Shown here in pieces: positions 1 to 6,926 of a stretch of DNA of 12,203 nt. Under the pieces are notes generated by a model, which had not been told where the DNA came from, searched no databases, and saw only the letters and a program-made list of their open reading frames with translations. Position 1 is the first letter of the stretch; each line of letters starts with the position of its first letter. The position numbers were made by a program, and so were the translations under genes. The stretch comes from JAKQLP01 sp964562165 (lineage in GTDB: Bacteria; Patescibacteriota; Dojkabacteria; B142; OLB20): NCBI GenBank assembly GCA_964562165.1, contig CAZLRZ010000027.1, positions 1 to 12,203 on the forward strand, given 5' to 3'.

Positions 1-1047
1 TCAATGATTCCAATCGGAAGAGGTCAAAGAGAATTAATTATTGGTGATAGACAAACAGGTAAAAGTGCAGTTGCAGTCGATACAATTATCAATCAAAAAG
101 GTCAGGATGTTGTTTGTATCTATGTTGCAATTGGTCAAAAGGCTTCAAAGATTATGCAAATCAAAGAAACTCTCGAAAAGGCCGGTGCAATGGACTATAC
201 AACAATTGTTTTAGCAGGTTCTGCGGATGCGGCCTCACTTCAATATATGGCTCCATACGCAGGTTGCGCAATTGGTGAATATTTTATGGAAAAAGGTAAA
301 AATGCATTAGTTATTTATGATGACTTAACCAAGCATGCATGGGCATATAGACAAATTTCCTTATTATTAAAAAGACCTCCAGGTAGAGAGGCATATCCAG
401 GTGATGTTTTCTACTTACATTCCAGATTACTCGAAAGAGCATCCAGAATGCACAAAGATTTAGGTGGTGGTTCATTAACAGCACTCCCAATTATCGAAAC
501 TCAAGCAGGTGATTTGTCTGCATACATTCCAACAAATGTAATTTCCATTACAGATGGACAGATTTATCTTGAAACTGATCTATTCAACTCAGGTGTTAGA
601 CCAGCCATTAATCCTGGACTTTCAGTCTCTAGAGTCGGTGGAGATGCACAGATAAAAGCTATGAAAAAGGTCGCAGGTAAACTTAGACTTGATCTAGCAC
701 AATTCAGAGAACTTGAAGCATTTGCTCAATTTGGAACTGATCTTGATAAAGAAACAAAAGCTAGACTAGAACAAGGAAGAAGGCTTGTTGAGGTTTTAAA
801 ACAACCACAATACGCTCCAGTACCTGTTGAAGAACAAGTAGTCGTCTTTTACGCCTGCGTAAATGGATTCACAAATATTGTTCCAGTTGAATCGATGCTT
901 GAGTGGGAAATTAACTTCAGAGATTTTATGAGAAATTCAAAACCAAAACTTTTAGAAGATATTGTTAAAGTTGGCGAATTAAATGATGAAATAATAAAAG
1001 GAATTGAAGCTTCACTCGAAGAATTTTTCAGAATTAATAAATATTAA
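1..1047 (+). CDS. atpA: F1F0 ATP synthase subunit alpha, 5'-truncated by window edge
   Basis: Non-catalytic nucleotide-binding subunit of the F1 head, which alternates with beta around the gamma shaft on the cytoplasmic face of the membrane. The reading frame is open from base 1. The first Met codon at 4 is internal, because the visible protein begins at the conserved stretch just before the P-loop; about 160 N-terminal residues (beta-barrel domain and start of the nucleotide fold) lie outside the window. Visible features are the P-loop GDRQTGKS at residues 14-21 counted from that Met, the YDDLTKHAWAYRQ region, the PPGREAYPGDVFYLHSRLLE block, and the SVSRVGG segment whose Arg (bases 631-633) is the arginine finger reaching into the beta catalytic site. 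The helical C-terminal domain is complete and ends at TAA. It is followed after 14 bases (once the gap is resolved) by atpG, the standard atp order. Identification is secure. Confidence 0.97.
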   Translation, partial: SMIPIGRGQRELIIGDRQTGKSAVAVDTIINQKGQDVVCIYVAIGQKASKIMQIKETLEKAGAMDYTTIVLAGSADAASLQYMAPYAGCAIGEYFMEKGKNALVIYDDLTKHAWAYRQISLLLKRPPGREAYPGDVFYLHSRLLERASRMHKDLGGGSLTALPIIETQAGDLSAYIPTNVISITDGQIYLETDLFNSGVRPAINPGLSVSRVGGDAQIKAMKKVAGKLRLDLAQFRELEAFAQFGTDLDKETKARLEQGRRLVEVLKQPQYAPVPVEEQVVVFYACVNGFTNIVPVESMLEWEINFRDFMRNSKPKLLEDIVKVGELNDEIIKGIEASLEEFFRINKY

Positions 1048-1059
1048 GGTAAAAATTCA

Positions 1060-1114
1060 GAATGTCTAATTTAAGACAGTTAAGAACAAGGATAAAATCC
1101 TCAAAAAGTACTGC
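1060..1114 (+). repeat. Left copy of a 55-base direct repeat ending at the assembly gap
   Basis: Bases 1060-1114 are identical to 1215-1269 and end exactly at the first N. They contain the atpG start codon (1062) and its first codons, then break off. A contig end that repeats the start of the next contig is the signature of an unmerged overlap, so this is very probably the same genomic segment as the right copy, written twice. Confidence 0.93.
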
Positions 1115-1214
1115 NNNNNNNNNNNNNNNNNNNNNNNNNNNNNNNNNNNNNNNNNNNNNNNNNNNNNNNNNNNNNNNNNNNNNNNNNNNNNNNNNNNNNN
1201 NNNNNNNNNNNNNN
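1115..1214. other. Assembly gap of exactly 100 N
   Basis: A run of exactly 100 N, the usual placeholder for a gap of unknown length. Both sides end or begin with the same 55 bases, so the real distance is probably an overlap of 55 bases and no sequence is missing. Joining base 1059 directly to base 1215 gives a continuous atpA-atpG junction. Confidence 0.97.
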
Positions 1215-1269
1215 GAATGTCTAATTTAAGACAGTTAAGAACAAGGATAAAATCCTCAAAAAGTACTGC
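1215..1269 (+). repeat. Right copy of the 55-base direct repeat following the assembly gap
   Basis: Identical to 1060-1114 and starting at the first base after the Ns. Here the atpG frame continues without interruption into a full-length protein, so this copy is the one to keep. Confidence 0.93.
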
Positions 1270-2128
1270 AAAAGTTACCAAGGCTATGGAAATGGTTGCT
1301 GCATCTAAAATGCGCAGAGCTCAAGATCAAGCAAAATCGGCCGGATTGTACACAGAAGGCATTAGTCAGATTGTTCTAAAAATGGGAGGAAGCATTACTC
1401 CAGAAGAAAATGTATTTTTTAGAATGAGTCCAAAGATCAAAAAGGTATGTATTGTGGTTTACGGACCTTCAAGAGGATTCTGTGGGTCTTTAAGCACGAA
1501 TTTAGCCTATTCTTTGAGGAATTTTGTTAAAGATCTTGAAGCTTCGAATGTTGAAATTGATTTTGTAACTGTGTTGAAAATGGCATATAAAGTGGCTTCT
1601 AAAATGGGTCACGAAATTAAAGCTCATTTTACGGAATTTGATGAATATCCAAAAATTCAATCGATTTATCAAATTCTTGATGTGGTTAAAAACGACTTTG
1701 TAGCTGGGGTTTACGATGAAGTATATATTGTTTATCCAAGATTTGTGTCAACTGCTTTACAAATTCCGGAGATAACTAAGGTATTACCAGTTGACCCAAG
1801 TGTATTCGTAAAACCATCAGTCGAAAAAAGTGGAGAAGTTTCAGAAAAAAGAGAAGCAGAAGATATAAGTGAAGCAGGTTCAGGATTCTTTCTATTGGAG
1901 CCTTCTAAGAAAGAAATCCTTGCCAGATTGGTTCCTGAATATATTGAAATGCGATTCTTTAATGCTCTTTTATCAACTAAAGCATCGGAACATAGCGCTA
2001 GGATGTTAGTTATGAGAAACGCTACGGATAACGCAGAAGAAATGATTTATGATTTAACCTTAAAATTTAACAAAACAAGACAGGCTCAAATAACAACTGA
2101 AATTATAGAAACATCAGGAAGATTGTAG
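1217..2128 (+). CDS. atpG: F1F0 ATP synthase subunit gamma
   Basis: Central rotor shaft of F1, which couples proton-driven rotation of the c-ring to conformational change in the alpha/beta hexamer. The protein has 303 residues, near the usual 285-300. The N-terminal helix carries the family block TKAMEMVAASKMRRAQ (about residues 22-37), a SRGFCGSLSTNL segment follows in the Rossmann-like domain, and the C-terminal helix carries ASEHSARMLVMRNATDNAEE and the NKTRQAQIT motif before the end. A charged, low-complexity insertion at about residues 197-222 (KSGEVSEKREAEDISEAGSG) accounts for the slight extra length. The same ATG also occurs at 1062 in the duplicated contig end. In the corrected sequence an AAGG overlapping the atpA stop codon lies 12 bases upstream, a weak and distant ribosome binding site. 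The next gene, atpD, starts 35 bases after the TAG stop. Confidence 0.97.
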   Translation: MSNLRQLRTRIKSSKSTAKVTKAMEMVAASKMRRAQDQAKSAGLYTEGISQIVLKMGGSITPEENVFFRMSPKIKKVCIVVYGPSRGFCGSLSTNLAYSLRNFVKDLEASNVEIDFVTVLKMAYKVASKMGHEIKAHFTEFDEYPKIQSIYQILDVVKNDFVAGVYDEVYIVYPRFVSTALQIPEITKVLPVDPSVFVKPSVEKSGEVSEKREAEDISEAGSGFFLLEPSKKEILARLVPEYIEMRFFNALLSTKASEHSARMLVMRNATDNAEEMIYDLTLKFNKTRQAQITTEIIETSGRL

Positions 2129-2163
2129 AGTCTAATTTAAATTATTCGTTTATTTATTTAAAA

Positions 2164-3573
2164 ATGAAATCAATAGAAAAAAACTTAGTCGGAAAAGTCC
2201 TTCAAATCATCGGTGTCGTTATCGATGTCGAATTCAAAGGCGAATCATTGCCTGCAATTTATGAAGCTCTTGAAGTAAAAAGAGAAAATGGAAAAGTTTT
2301 GATCCTTGAAGTTCAACAGCATCAAGGCGCAAGCGTAGTAAGAACATTAGCAATGGGATCATCCGATGGAATCAAAAGAGGCGATGAGGTTATCGCAACC
2401 GGAAGCCCTATTCAGGTTCCTGTTGGAGAAAAGGTTCTAGGAAGGCTTTTTAATGCATTAGGCGAAACACTCGATAACAAAGGTGAATTAGAAGGCGTAA
2501 GCAAAGAATCCATCCACAGAGACCCTCCAAAATTCACAAGCCAATCGGTTAAGGTTGAAGTTTTGGAAACCGGAATCAAAGTCATCGATTTACTTTGCCC
2601 CTTTATTAAAGGAGGTAAGGTCGGTGTTTTTGGTGGAGCAGGCGTTGGTAAAACAGTTATTATTGGAGAATTAATCTACAACATTGCAAGATCACATGGT
2701 GGATACTCAATGTTTGCAGGTGTAGGCGAACGATCCAGAGAAGGTACAATGATGTATAAAGAATTCCAAGACTATGGAATTTTAGACAAAACAGCTTTGG
2801 TTTTTGGACAAATGAATGAACCTCCAGGTGTTAGACTTCGAGTTGCTTTATCAGCCTTGACTATGGCCGAACACTTTAGAGATGAACAAGGTAAAGATGT
2901 TTTGTTATTTATTGATAATATTTTTAGATTCTCACAAGCCGGATCAGAAGTTTCTGCTCTTTTAGGTAGAATCCCATCTGCAGTAGGCTATCAGCCAACA
3001 TTGGCAGAAGAAATGGGATATTTGCAAGAAAGAATTAGTTCGACCGAAAAAGGTTCTATTACATCGGTCCAAGCAGTATATGTTCCTGCCGATGACTATA
3101 CTGATCCTGCTCCAGTCACAACCTTTGCCCATCTTGATTCAACTTTAACACTAGAGAGAAGATTGGCAGAACAAGGTTTATACCCTGCAATCGACCCTTT
3201 AACATCATCATCAAATGCTTTAAGCTTGAATATTGTTGGTGAGAGGCACTATAAAGTCGCACAACAAATCCGATCAACCCTACAAAGATATCGTGATCTT
3301 CAGGATTTGATCGCAATTTTGGGTGTAGAAGAACTTTCTGATGAAGATAAATTGATCGTTATGCGAGCTAGAAAAATTCAAAGATTCTTAACCCAGCCTT
3401 TCAATGTGGCCTCACAGTTTACCGGTAGAGAAGGTAGATTTGTTTCACTAGAAGATACAATCACCGGTTTTGAAAAGATTCTTGACGGAAGTATGGATGA
3501 ATACTCTGAGAACGACTTCTATTTGAAGGGTGACATTAACGACGTCATTAATTCTAAAAAAGAAGAAAAATAG
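2164..3573 (+). CDS. atpD: F1F0 ATP synthase subunit beta
   Basis: Catalytic subunit of F1 that forms ATP from ADP and phosphate. It has 469 residues, normal for the family. It shows an N-terminal beta-barrel (1-80), the P-loop GGAGVGKT (157-164), the catalytic-Glu segment GER (Glu189), the Walker B strand DVLLFIDN (Asp251), PSAVGYQPTL (271-280) and the ATP synthase alpha/beta signature PAIDPLTSSS (341-350). The lever motif usually written DELSEED reads EELSDED at 389-395, keeping its acidic character. The tail ends in a lysine- and glutamate-rich stretch. The ATG at 2164 is preceded by an A/T-only leader with no recognisable Shine-Dalgarno motif; no other in-frame start gives the complete barrel. 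All catalytic residues are present, so the enzyme should be active. Confidence 0.98.
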   Translation: MKSIEKNLVGKVLQIIGVVIDVEFKGESLPAIYEALEVKRENGKVLILEVQQHQGASVVRTLAMGSSDGIKRGDEVIATGSPIQVPVGEKVLGRLFNALGETLDNKGELEGVSKESIHRDPPKFTSQSVKVEVLETGIKVIDLLCPFIKGGKVGVFGGAGVGKTVIIGELIYNIARSHGGYSMFAGVGERSREGTMMYKEFQDYGILDKTALVFGQMNEPPGVRLRVALSALTMAEHFRDEQGKDVLLFIDNIFRFSQAGSEVSALLGRIPSAVGYQPTLAEEMGYLQERISSTEKGSITSVQAVYVPADDYTDPAPVTTFAHLDSTLTLERRLAEQGLYPAIDPLTSSSNALSLNIVGERHYKVAQQIRSTLQRYRDLQDLIAILGVEELSDEDKLIVMRARKIQRFLTQPFNVASQFTGREGRFVSLEDTITGFEKILDGSMDEYSENDFYLKGDINDVINSKKEEK

Positions 3574-3589
3574 TTATTAAAAATTTGTA

Positions 3590-3979
3590 GTGCAACTAAA
3601 AATAATTTCATCAGAAAAGATTTTGTTCGAAGGCGAAGTTGATTCCATAGATGCGCCCACAATTTCGGGCCATATATGTATTCTTCCAAAGCATGTAAAC
3701 CTAGTTTCCGCCCTTGATATCGGAACAATGTGGGCGAAAACAAAAACTGGTAAAATGGATTTCATTTTAAACGGTGGATTTATTCAGGTTAAAAACGATG
3801 AAATTATAATCCTAGCGAACGAAGCCGCTGTCCCTCAAAACATAATACGAGCCGAAGTCGAAGCCGCAATCAAGCGCGCTGAAGAGCAGATCAGCAAAGA
3901 TCTCCCGCCCCAAGAATTAATTCTTCTCGAAAAACAACTTAGGTACGAAAAACTTAAATTGAAAGAAGGAAGATTATAA
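3590..3979 (+). CDS. atpC: F1F0 ATP synthase subunit epsilon
   Basis: Rotor-associated subunit that connects gamma to the c-ring and can inhibit ATP hydrolysis through its C-terminal helices. It has 129 residues. The N-terminal beta-sandwich begins MQLKIISSEKILFEGEVDSI and includes ILPKHVNLVSAL (31-42), a variant of the common ILPGH block. A helical hairpin spans about 86-127. The start is GTG at 3590: an in-frame TAA lies at 3578, no ATG precedes the domain, and the protein then begins exactly where homologues do. In the segment corresponding to the ATP-sensing I/L-D-x-x-R-A motif of some bacteria, the residues before Arg-Ala are QNII, so the Asp appears to be absent; this alignment is by eye. 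It follows atpD by 16 bases with no clear ribosome binding site. Identification rests on sequence pattern and operon position. Confidence 0.94.
   Translation: MQLKIISSEKILFEGEVDSIDAPTISGHICILPKHVNLVSALDIGTMWAKTKTGKMDFILNGGFIQVKNDEIIILANEAAVPQNIIRAEVEAAIKRAEEQISKDLPPQELILLEKQLRYEKLKLKEGRL
3965..3972 (+). promoter_or_regulatory. Shine-Dalgarno-like GAAGGAAG within the 3' end of atpC
   Basis: A purine-rich GAAGGAAG inside the last atpC codons lies about 8-10 bases upstream of the ATG at 3981. It is one of the clearest ribosome binding sites in the window and supports translation of the small gene downstream of atpC. Confidence 0.5.
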
Positions 3980-3980
3980 A

Positions 3981-4190
3981 ATGATTTATTCAAAAGGATC
4001 AAATAAAATTGAGGTTGCTCAGATTGGTCCATTAAGGAATGGTTTTATCATACCAAGTAATGTTCTGGTAGATTTTAATGTAGAACGTTTTGAGGCGGAG
4101 TATGGTCCCTCAAACATACATTACTTAGGTAGGAAAGGATATTTAGAAGTTGTCGGATCAGAATTAAAGCATGTCAGCTTCGCAGGTTAA
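3981..4190 (+). CDS. Unrecognised small protein following atpC, probably truncated by a nonsense codon
   Basis: The encoded protein has 69 residues and matches no family I know. It is soluble, with no signal peptide or membrane helix, and has alternating hydrophobic and charged residues suggestive of beta structure (for example GFIIPSNVLVDF at 21-32). It begins one base after the atpC stop codon with a good purine-rich ribosome binding site, so it is probably co-transcribed with the atp operon. The TAA at 4188-4190 is followed by 62 further sense codons in the same frame, so the original protein was probably about 132 residues (see the next entry). Whether the 69-residue form is functional cannot be told from the sequence. 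Nothing visible ties it to ATP synthase assembly other than its position. Confidence 0.6.
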   Translation: MIYSKGSNKIEVAQIGPLRNGFIIPSNVLVDFNVERFEAEYGPSNIHYLGRKGYLEVVGSELKHVSFAG

Positions 4191-4379
4191 AAATTTCCAA
4201 TTCATCAATCAAATTTCGATTCTGAAGTTGCTAGAAAATTTTTAAAGCCAGATATGTTAATTGGCTACGCTTTTTCAGGAAATCAAACGACTTATATGGG
4301 TATAATTGAAAGAAATTCTCTAATAAACCCAAGTATAGATTTTTCGAGGTTTAATATACAACTTTTCCGACCCGGTTAA
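4191..4379 (+). pseudogene. In-frame continuation of the post-atpC gene beyond a premature TAA
   Basis: Read in the same frame as the preceding small gene, this segment gives 62 sense codons from KFPIHQSNF to IQLFRPG and then TAA at 4377-4379. An AT-rich non-coding stretch would rarely stay open that long, and codon third positions are mostly A or T, as in neighbouring genes. The first possible restart is ATG at 4254, in mid-sequence and without a ribosome binding site. The simplest reading is one gene of about 132 codons split by a single base change creating TAA, either a real mutation, strain variation in the assembled population, or a base error. TAA is not known to be reassigned in bacteria of this kind. 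Confidence 0.5.
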
Positions 4380-4393
4380 GACTGCTTCAGATT

Positions 4394-6124
4394 TTAGGGC
4401 GTAGCTAAACAAACGTTATCCGTCCTATAAATATACGTATTATCAATAACTACGGGGTTTTCATATTTGTTGATTAGGATGTTTGGATCAAATTTTTCTT
4501 CGTACATCGTGGTATCGTTTGGGGTGGTGTAGAAATATTGGATGTCTTCTTGAGATAAGAAAGAACAAAATTTATCCTTTGGAAAGTCCTCGGCAATTAG
4601 TGCTTTGACAAGCTCATTACGTTGATCTATTGGGTAACCTAAAGACCAGGAAAAATAGGCGACTCCAAGATAGACTTTTCGGCCGGTTAATAAGACAAAA
4701 TTAAAATCATTTGAAATATCCAAAAAAACATCGGTAGGCTTTGTGTTTTCAACAATCCATTTACTGCGTGGGATTAACTGGATATCATCTGAGTAGCCTC
4801 CACCATCATTAATAATGGGGAATAGGTCGCATAGGCCTCCAAAGAAGAGCATTATTACCATTAAAACGCTTACGACTTTGCCTACAATATTTAAATTCGT
4901 GAAAATAGTTTTAATAAAATAGAAGGCATAGATTGCCCAGATAAAAATTGTGAAATTGATCAGCTTGTGGTTGTTTGCCATATCAGGGCCAAATCTAATG
5001 AAGTTAGCCATGACAAACATTGCTAGACCTGCCAAATACCAAGCGGTCTCGGGGTTTAATATTTTGTTCTTTGATTTGGTTTCGAAAGTGATAAATATAA
5101 AGCCAAAGAAGGCTAAGAATGGGAGGACTCCTAGGTTGAAAAACCAGTAGATTAACCATTGTTCAAAGCCTGATGCGGGAGCCATTTCCCAAAAAGTGGT
5201 TGCTCTATATAAAAATCCGGGATCATATAAAAAAAGTCCTGCCCCTTCCTGAATATTATTTGAAAATCCTCCTGCATTTTGCGATAGATATAATAATCCT
5301 GGTATTGAAACTATAAGTCCCGCAATAATGGCGACTAGTATGCGAACGCGCCTTTTTGGAAAGCAATAAAGCAAAACCCCAAGGACTATAAAGGAAATCA
5401 TTAATACGGCCTTGTGCATCCAAGACAAAATGGCCAAGAAAACTAATGCTGCGATAAACTTTTTTTTGCCCTTAGAGTAAACAATAAACCAAATGGCTAA
5501 AAACATAAAAAGTAATGAAAAGGCAAAGTGCCTTTGATTAGTGAATATATTTAAATTCCAAAAGGCGCTGATTATATTATCATCATAGGGGCCAAAGGAA
5601 CCAAAAATCTTTGTGGTAAAGATATCTTTAAAATTTGCGAGCTTGTTTTCACCTGTAAAAAAATAGTAGATCCAACTGAGTGAGGGGTTTAAAATAACAC
5701 TTAAAGTGGCGCCAATCCCAACAAATTTTGACCCCGTAATCCTTTTGCCCAGTAGATAAATTGAAAACATTAAGCCTGCTAAGCCTATCACACTTAAGAG
5801 ATTAAGGGCTGTGTCGATGCGGATTCCTATGGCTTCCATCCCCCCAACAATGGCATAAAAAAGAAAGTGATATTTTATTGGAAGTCCTGCAAAATGTGGG
5901 TATTCGGGCGGAACATTTTGCCCCATACTAAAGGATCGTATTAGTGATATATGATTTGAAAAATCACTATATAGCTTGTCCTTAATAAAGAGCTTGCCAT
6001 CGCTATACGAAAAAGTCGAAAACATTAGCCAGGTGGAAAACGCAAGGGAGAAAATAAAGACGAAGATATCTAGCTTATGGTTTCTTGCCCAGTTTAGTAT
6101 TTTTTTTGCTTTCCTTTTTAACAT
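4394..6124 (-). CDS. Polytopic membrane protein, probable GT-C-type glycosyltransferase
   Basis: It has 576 residues, with about ten or more hydrophobic segments from residue 19 to about 435 and a soluble C-terminal domain of some 135 residues. After the first helix comes a polar loop with SDGKLF and YSDFSNH (52-58), then PHFAGLPIKYHFLFY (76-90). An acidic residue in the first extracytoplasmic loop is typical of GT-C enzymes, which take sugars from polyprenyl-phosphate donors on the outer face of the membrane. The assignment rests on topology and context, not on a definite family signature. The start is placed at ATG 6124, which has AAGG seven bases upstream; a longer version from TTG at 6157 would add 11 residues. 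It overlaps the glycosyltransferase gene upstream by 50 bases, suggesting coupled translation. Acceptor and sugar are unknown. Confidence 0.6.
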   Translation of the reverse strand: MLKRKAKKILNWARNHKLDIFVFIFSLAFSTWLMFSTFSYSDGKLFIKDKLYSDFSNHISLIRSFSMGQNVPPEYPHFAGLPIKYHFLFYAIVGGMEAIGIRIDTALNLLSVIGLAGLMFSIYLLGKRITGSKFVGIGATLSVILNPSLSWIYYFFTGENKLANFKDIFTTKIFGSFGPYDDNIISAFWNLNIFTNQRHFAFSLLFMFLAIWFIVYSKGKKKFIAALVFLAILSWMHKAVLMISFIVLGVLLYCFPKRRVRILVAIIAGLIVSIPGLLYLSQNAGGFSNNIQEGAGLFLYDPGFLYRATTFWEMAPASGFEQWLIYWFFNLGVLPFLAFFGFIFITFETKSKNKILNPETAWYLAGLAMFVMANFIRFGPDMANNHKLINFTIFIWAIYAFYFIKTIFTNLNIVGKVVSVLMVIMLFFGGLCDLFPIINDGGGYSDDIQLIPRSKWIVENTKPTDVFLDISNDFNFVLLTGRKVYLGVAYFSWSLGYPIDQRNELVKALIAEDFPKDKFCSFLSQEDIQYFYTTPNDTTMYEEKFDPNILINKYENPVVIDNTYIYRTDNVCLATP

Positions 6125-6842
6125 AAATAAGCCTTGGCAATAATAAAAGAGTGTCAAAAATCACAATCACTCCGTTTAAAAAGCTGATTGTGCTTTTGGT
6201 CTTGAGATTCACTTCAACGGGAATCTCCAAGAACTTATTGTAACCCATTTTTGATGCAATTTTAATCATTTCGACTTCAAAAGCGAAGCCGTTTATTTTA
6301 CATTTTGGCAAAACATCTTTTACAAGGTTTTTTGTGTAGAATTTTGCGCCAAGTTGGCTATCGGTTATGTTAAGTTTGAAGAACTTTCTAACAATATAAT
6401 TGTAAAGCCTGCTAAAGAGTTTCCTGGATTTCGGGTAATTGATTATAGAATCAGGGTGATTTTTGGATGGCAAAACAGCATCAAACTTTAAATTTTCGAG
6501 TTTTTGAAAACCCACCTTTAGAATTTTGGGGTTGATGTCATTGTCTGCGTCCATATATCCGATAAGTTCTCCTTGAGCCTTTTTAAAACCTTCGCGTACG
6601 GCGAAACCTTTACCGTGGTTCCTTTTAATAACAATAATTTTTACATTTCGATTCTTCTTGAATTTATGGACGGATTTGATTGTGTGTTTATCGTAACCAT
6701 CAACTACAATTATGATTTCGTATGACTCTTTGAGTGTTTTTAAAATCTCGATTTTAGTTTTAAGACATTCCTCAATAAAAGAGCCCGCTTTAAACGCAGG
6801 AATTATTAGGGAATATTTTGGGGTCGAATCTAATTTGGGCAT
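6075..6842 (-). CDS. Family 2 glycosyltransferase, polyprenyl-phosphate sugar synthase type
   Basis: It has 255 residues with the GT-A fold of family GT2. The N-terminal strand reads YSLIIPAFKAGSFIEECL (10-27), followed by the nucleotide-binding IIIVVDGYD (43-51), NHGKGFAVREGFKKAQGE (75-92) and the metal-binding GYMDADNDI (95-103, with Asp98 and Asp100 as the DxD pair). DSQLGAKFYTK (161-171) resembles the acceptor-side motif of dolichyl- or undecaprenyl-phosphate hexose synthases. A hydrophobic stretch at 222-241 may associate with the membrane, and the tail is rich in lysine. These enzymes move a sugar from a nucleotide donor to a polyprenyl phosphate on the cytoplasmic face. The gene's 3' end overlaps the GT-C-like gene by 50 bases, which supports a two-step donor-synthesis and transfer module. 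The precise sugar cannot be inferred. A promoter with an inverted repeat lies just upstream. Confidence 0.85.
   Translation of the reverse strand: MPKLDSTPKYSLIIPAFKAGSFIEECLKTKIEILKTLKESYEIIIVVDGYDKHTIKSVHKFKKNRNVKIIVIKRNHGKGFAVREGFKKAQGELIGYMDADNDINPKILKVGFQKLENLKFDAVLPSKNHPDSIINYPKSRKLFSRLYNYIVRKFFKLNITDSQLGAKFYTKNLVKDVLPKCKINGFAFEVEMIKIASKMGYNKFLEIPVEVNLKTKSTISFLNGVIVIFDTLLLLPRLIYVKKESKKNTKLGKKP
6132..6135 (-). promoter_or_regulatory. Shine-Dalgarno AAGG for the GT-C-like gene
   Basis: On the minus strand AAGG lies seven bases upstream of ATG 6124, inside the end of the glycosyltransferase gene. It favours this start over the TTG at 6157. Confidence 0.5.
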
Positions 6843-6887
6843 ACAATATTAAAAAAAATCTAGGGGCAGATGAGTTTTAATATTGTA
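6842..6887. repeat. Perfect 13-bp inverted repeat upstream of the glycosyltransferase gene
   Basis: TACAATATTAAAA at 6842-6854 and its exact reverse complement TTTTAATATTGTA at 6875-6887 are separated by 20 bases. The left arm includes the base that is the A of the glycosyltransferase ATG; the right arm covers the predicted -10 box on the minus strand. No U-tract follows in either direction, so it is unlikely to be a terminator. An operator for a dimeric repressor, or a hairpin covering the start codon, are both possible. Confidence 0.6.
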
Positions 6888-6910
6888 GCGAAAAGGGATT
6901 ATTTAAGCAA
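6882..6910 (-). promoter_or_regulatory. Candidate sigma-70-type promoter for the glycosyltransferase pair
   Basis: On the minus strand TTGCTT (6905-6910) and TACAAT (6882-6887) are separated by 17 bases. The -10 box matches five of six consensus positions and the -35 box only three. The -10 box lies inside one arm of the 13-bp inverted repeat, so a protein bound there would block transcription. The start point would fall about 35 bases before the ATG. Confidence 0.35.
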
Positions 6911-6926
6911 TTTTAAAGGGTGGCTT

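Noticed and set aside
1060..1269. 55-base direct repeat as a biological duplication or attachment site
   Set aside because: The copies abut both sides of a 100-N placeholder exactly, and one copy is a truncated gene start. An unmerged contig overlap explains everything.
1066..1281. Minus-strand ORF running through the run of Ns
   Set aside because: It reads through 100 unknown bases and consists of the antisense of the duplicated atpG start; it is an artefact of the gap.
3116..3316. Minus-strand ORFs inside atpD, atpC and the FecR-domain gene
   Set aside because: They are antisense shadows of strongly supported genes, without recognisable domains or start signals.
4188..4190. Stop codon reassignment or programmed readthrough at the in-frame TAA
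   Set aside because: All three stop codons terminate genes in this window at expected places, conserved genes contain no internal stops, and known reassignments in related lineages involve TGA, not TAA.
6125..6157. TTG start of the GT-C-like protein at 6157
   Set aside because: The ATG at 6124 has AAGG seven bases upstream and gives a typical positively charged N-terminus before the first helix.
6842..6887. The 13-bp inverted repeat as an intrinsic terminator
   Set aside because: The stem is almost all A/T and no U-tract follows it; it overlaps a promoter and a start codon instead.
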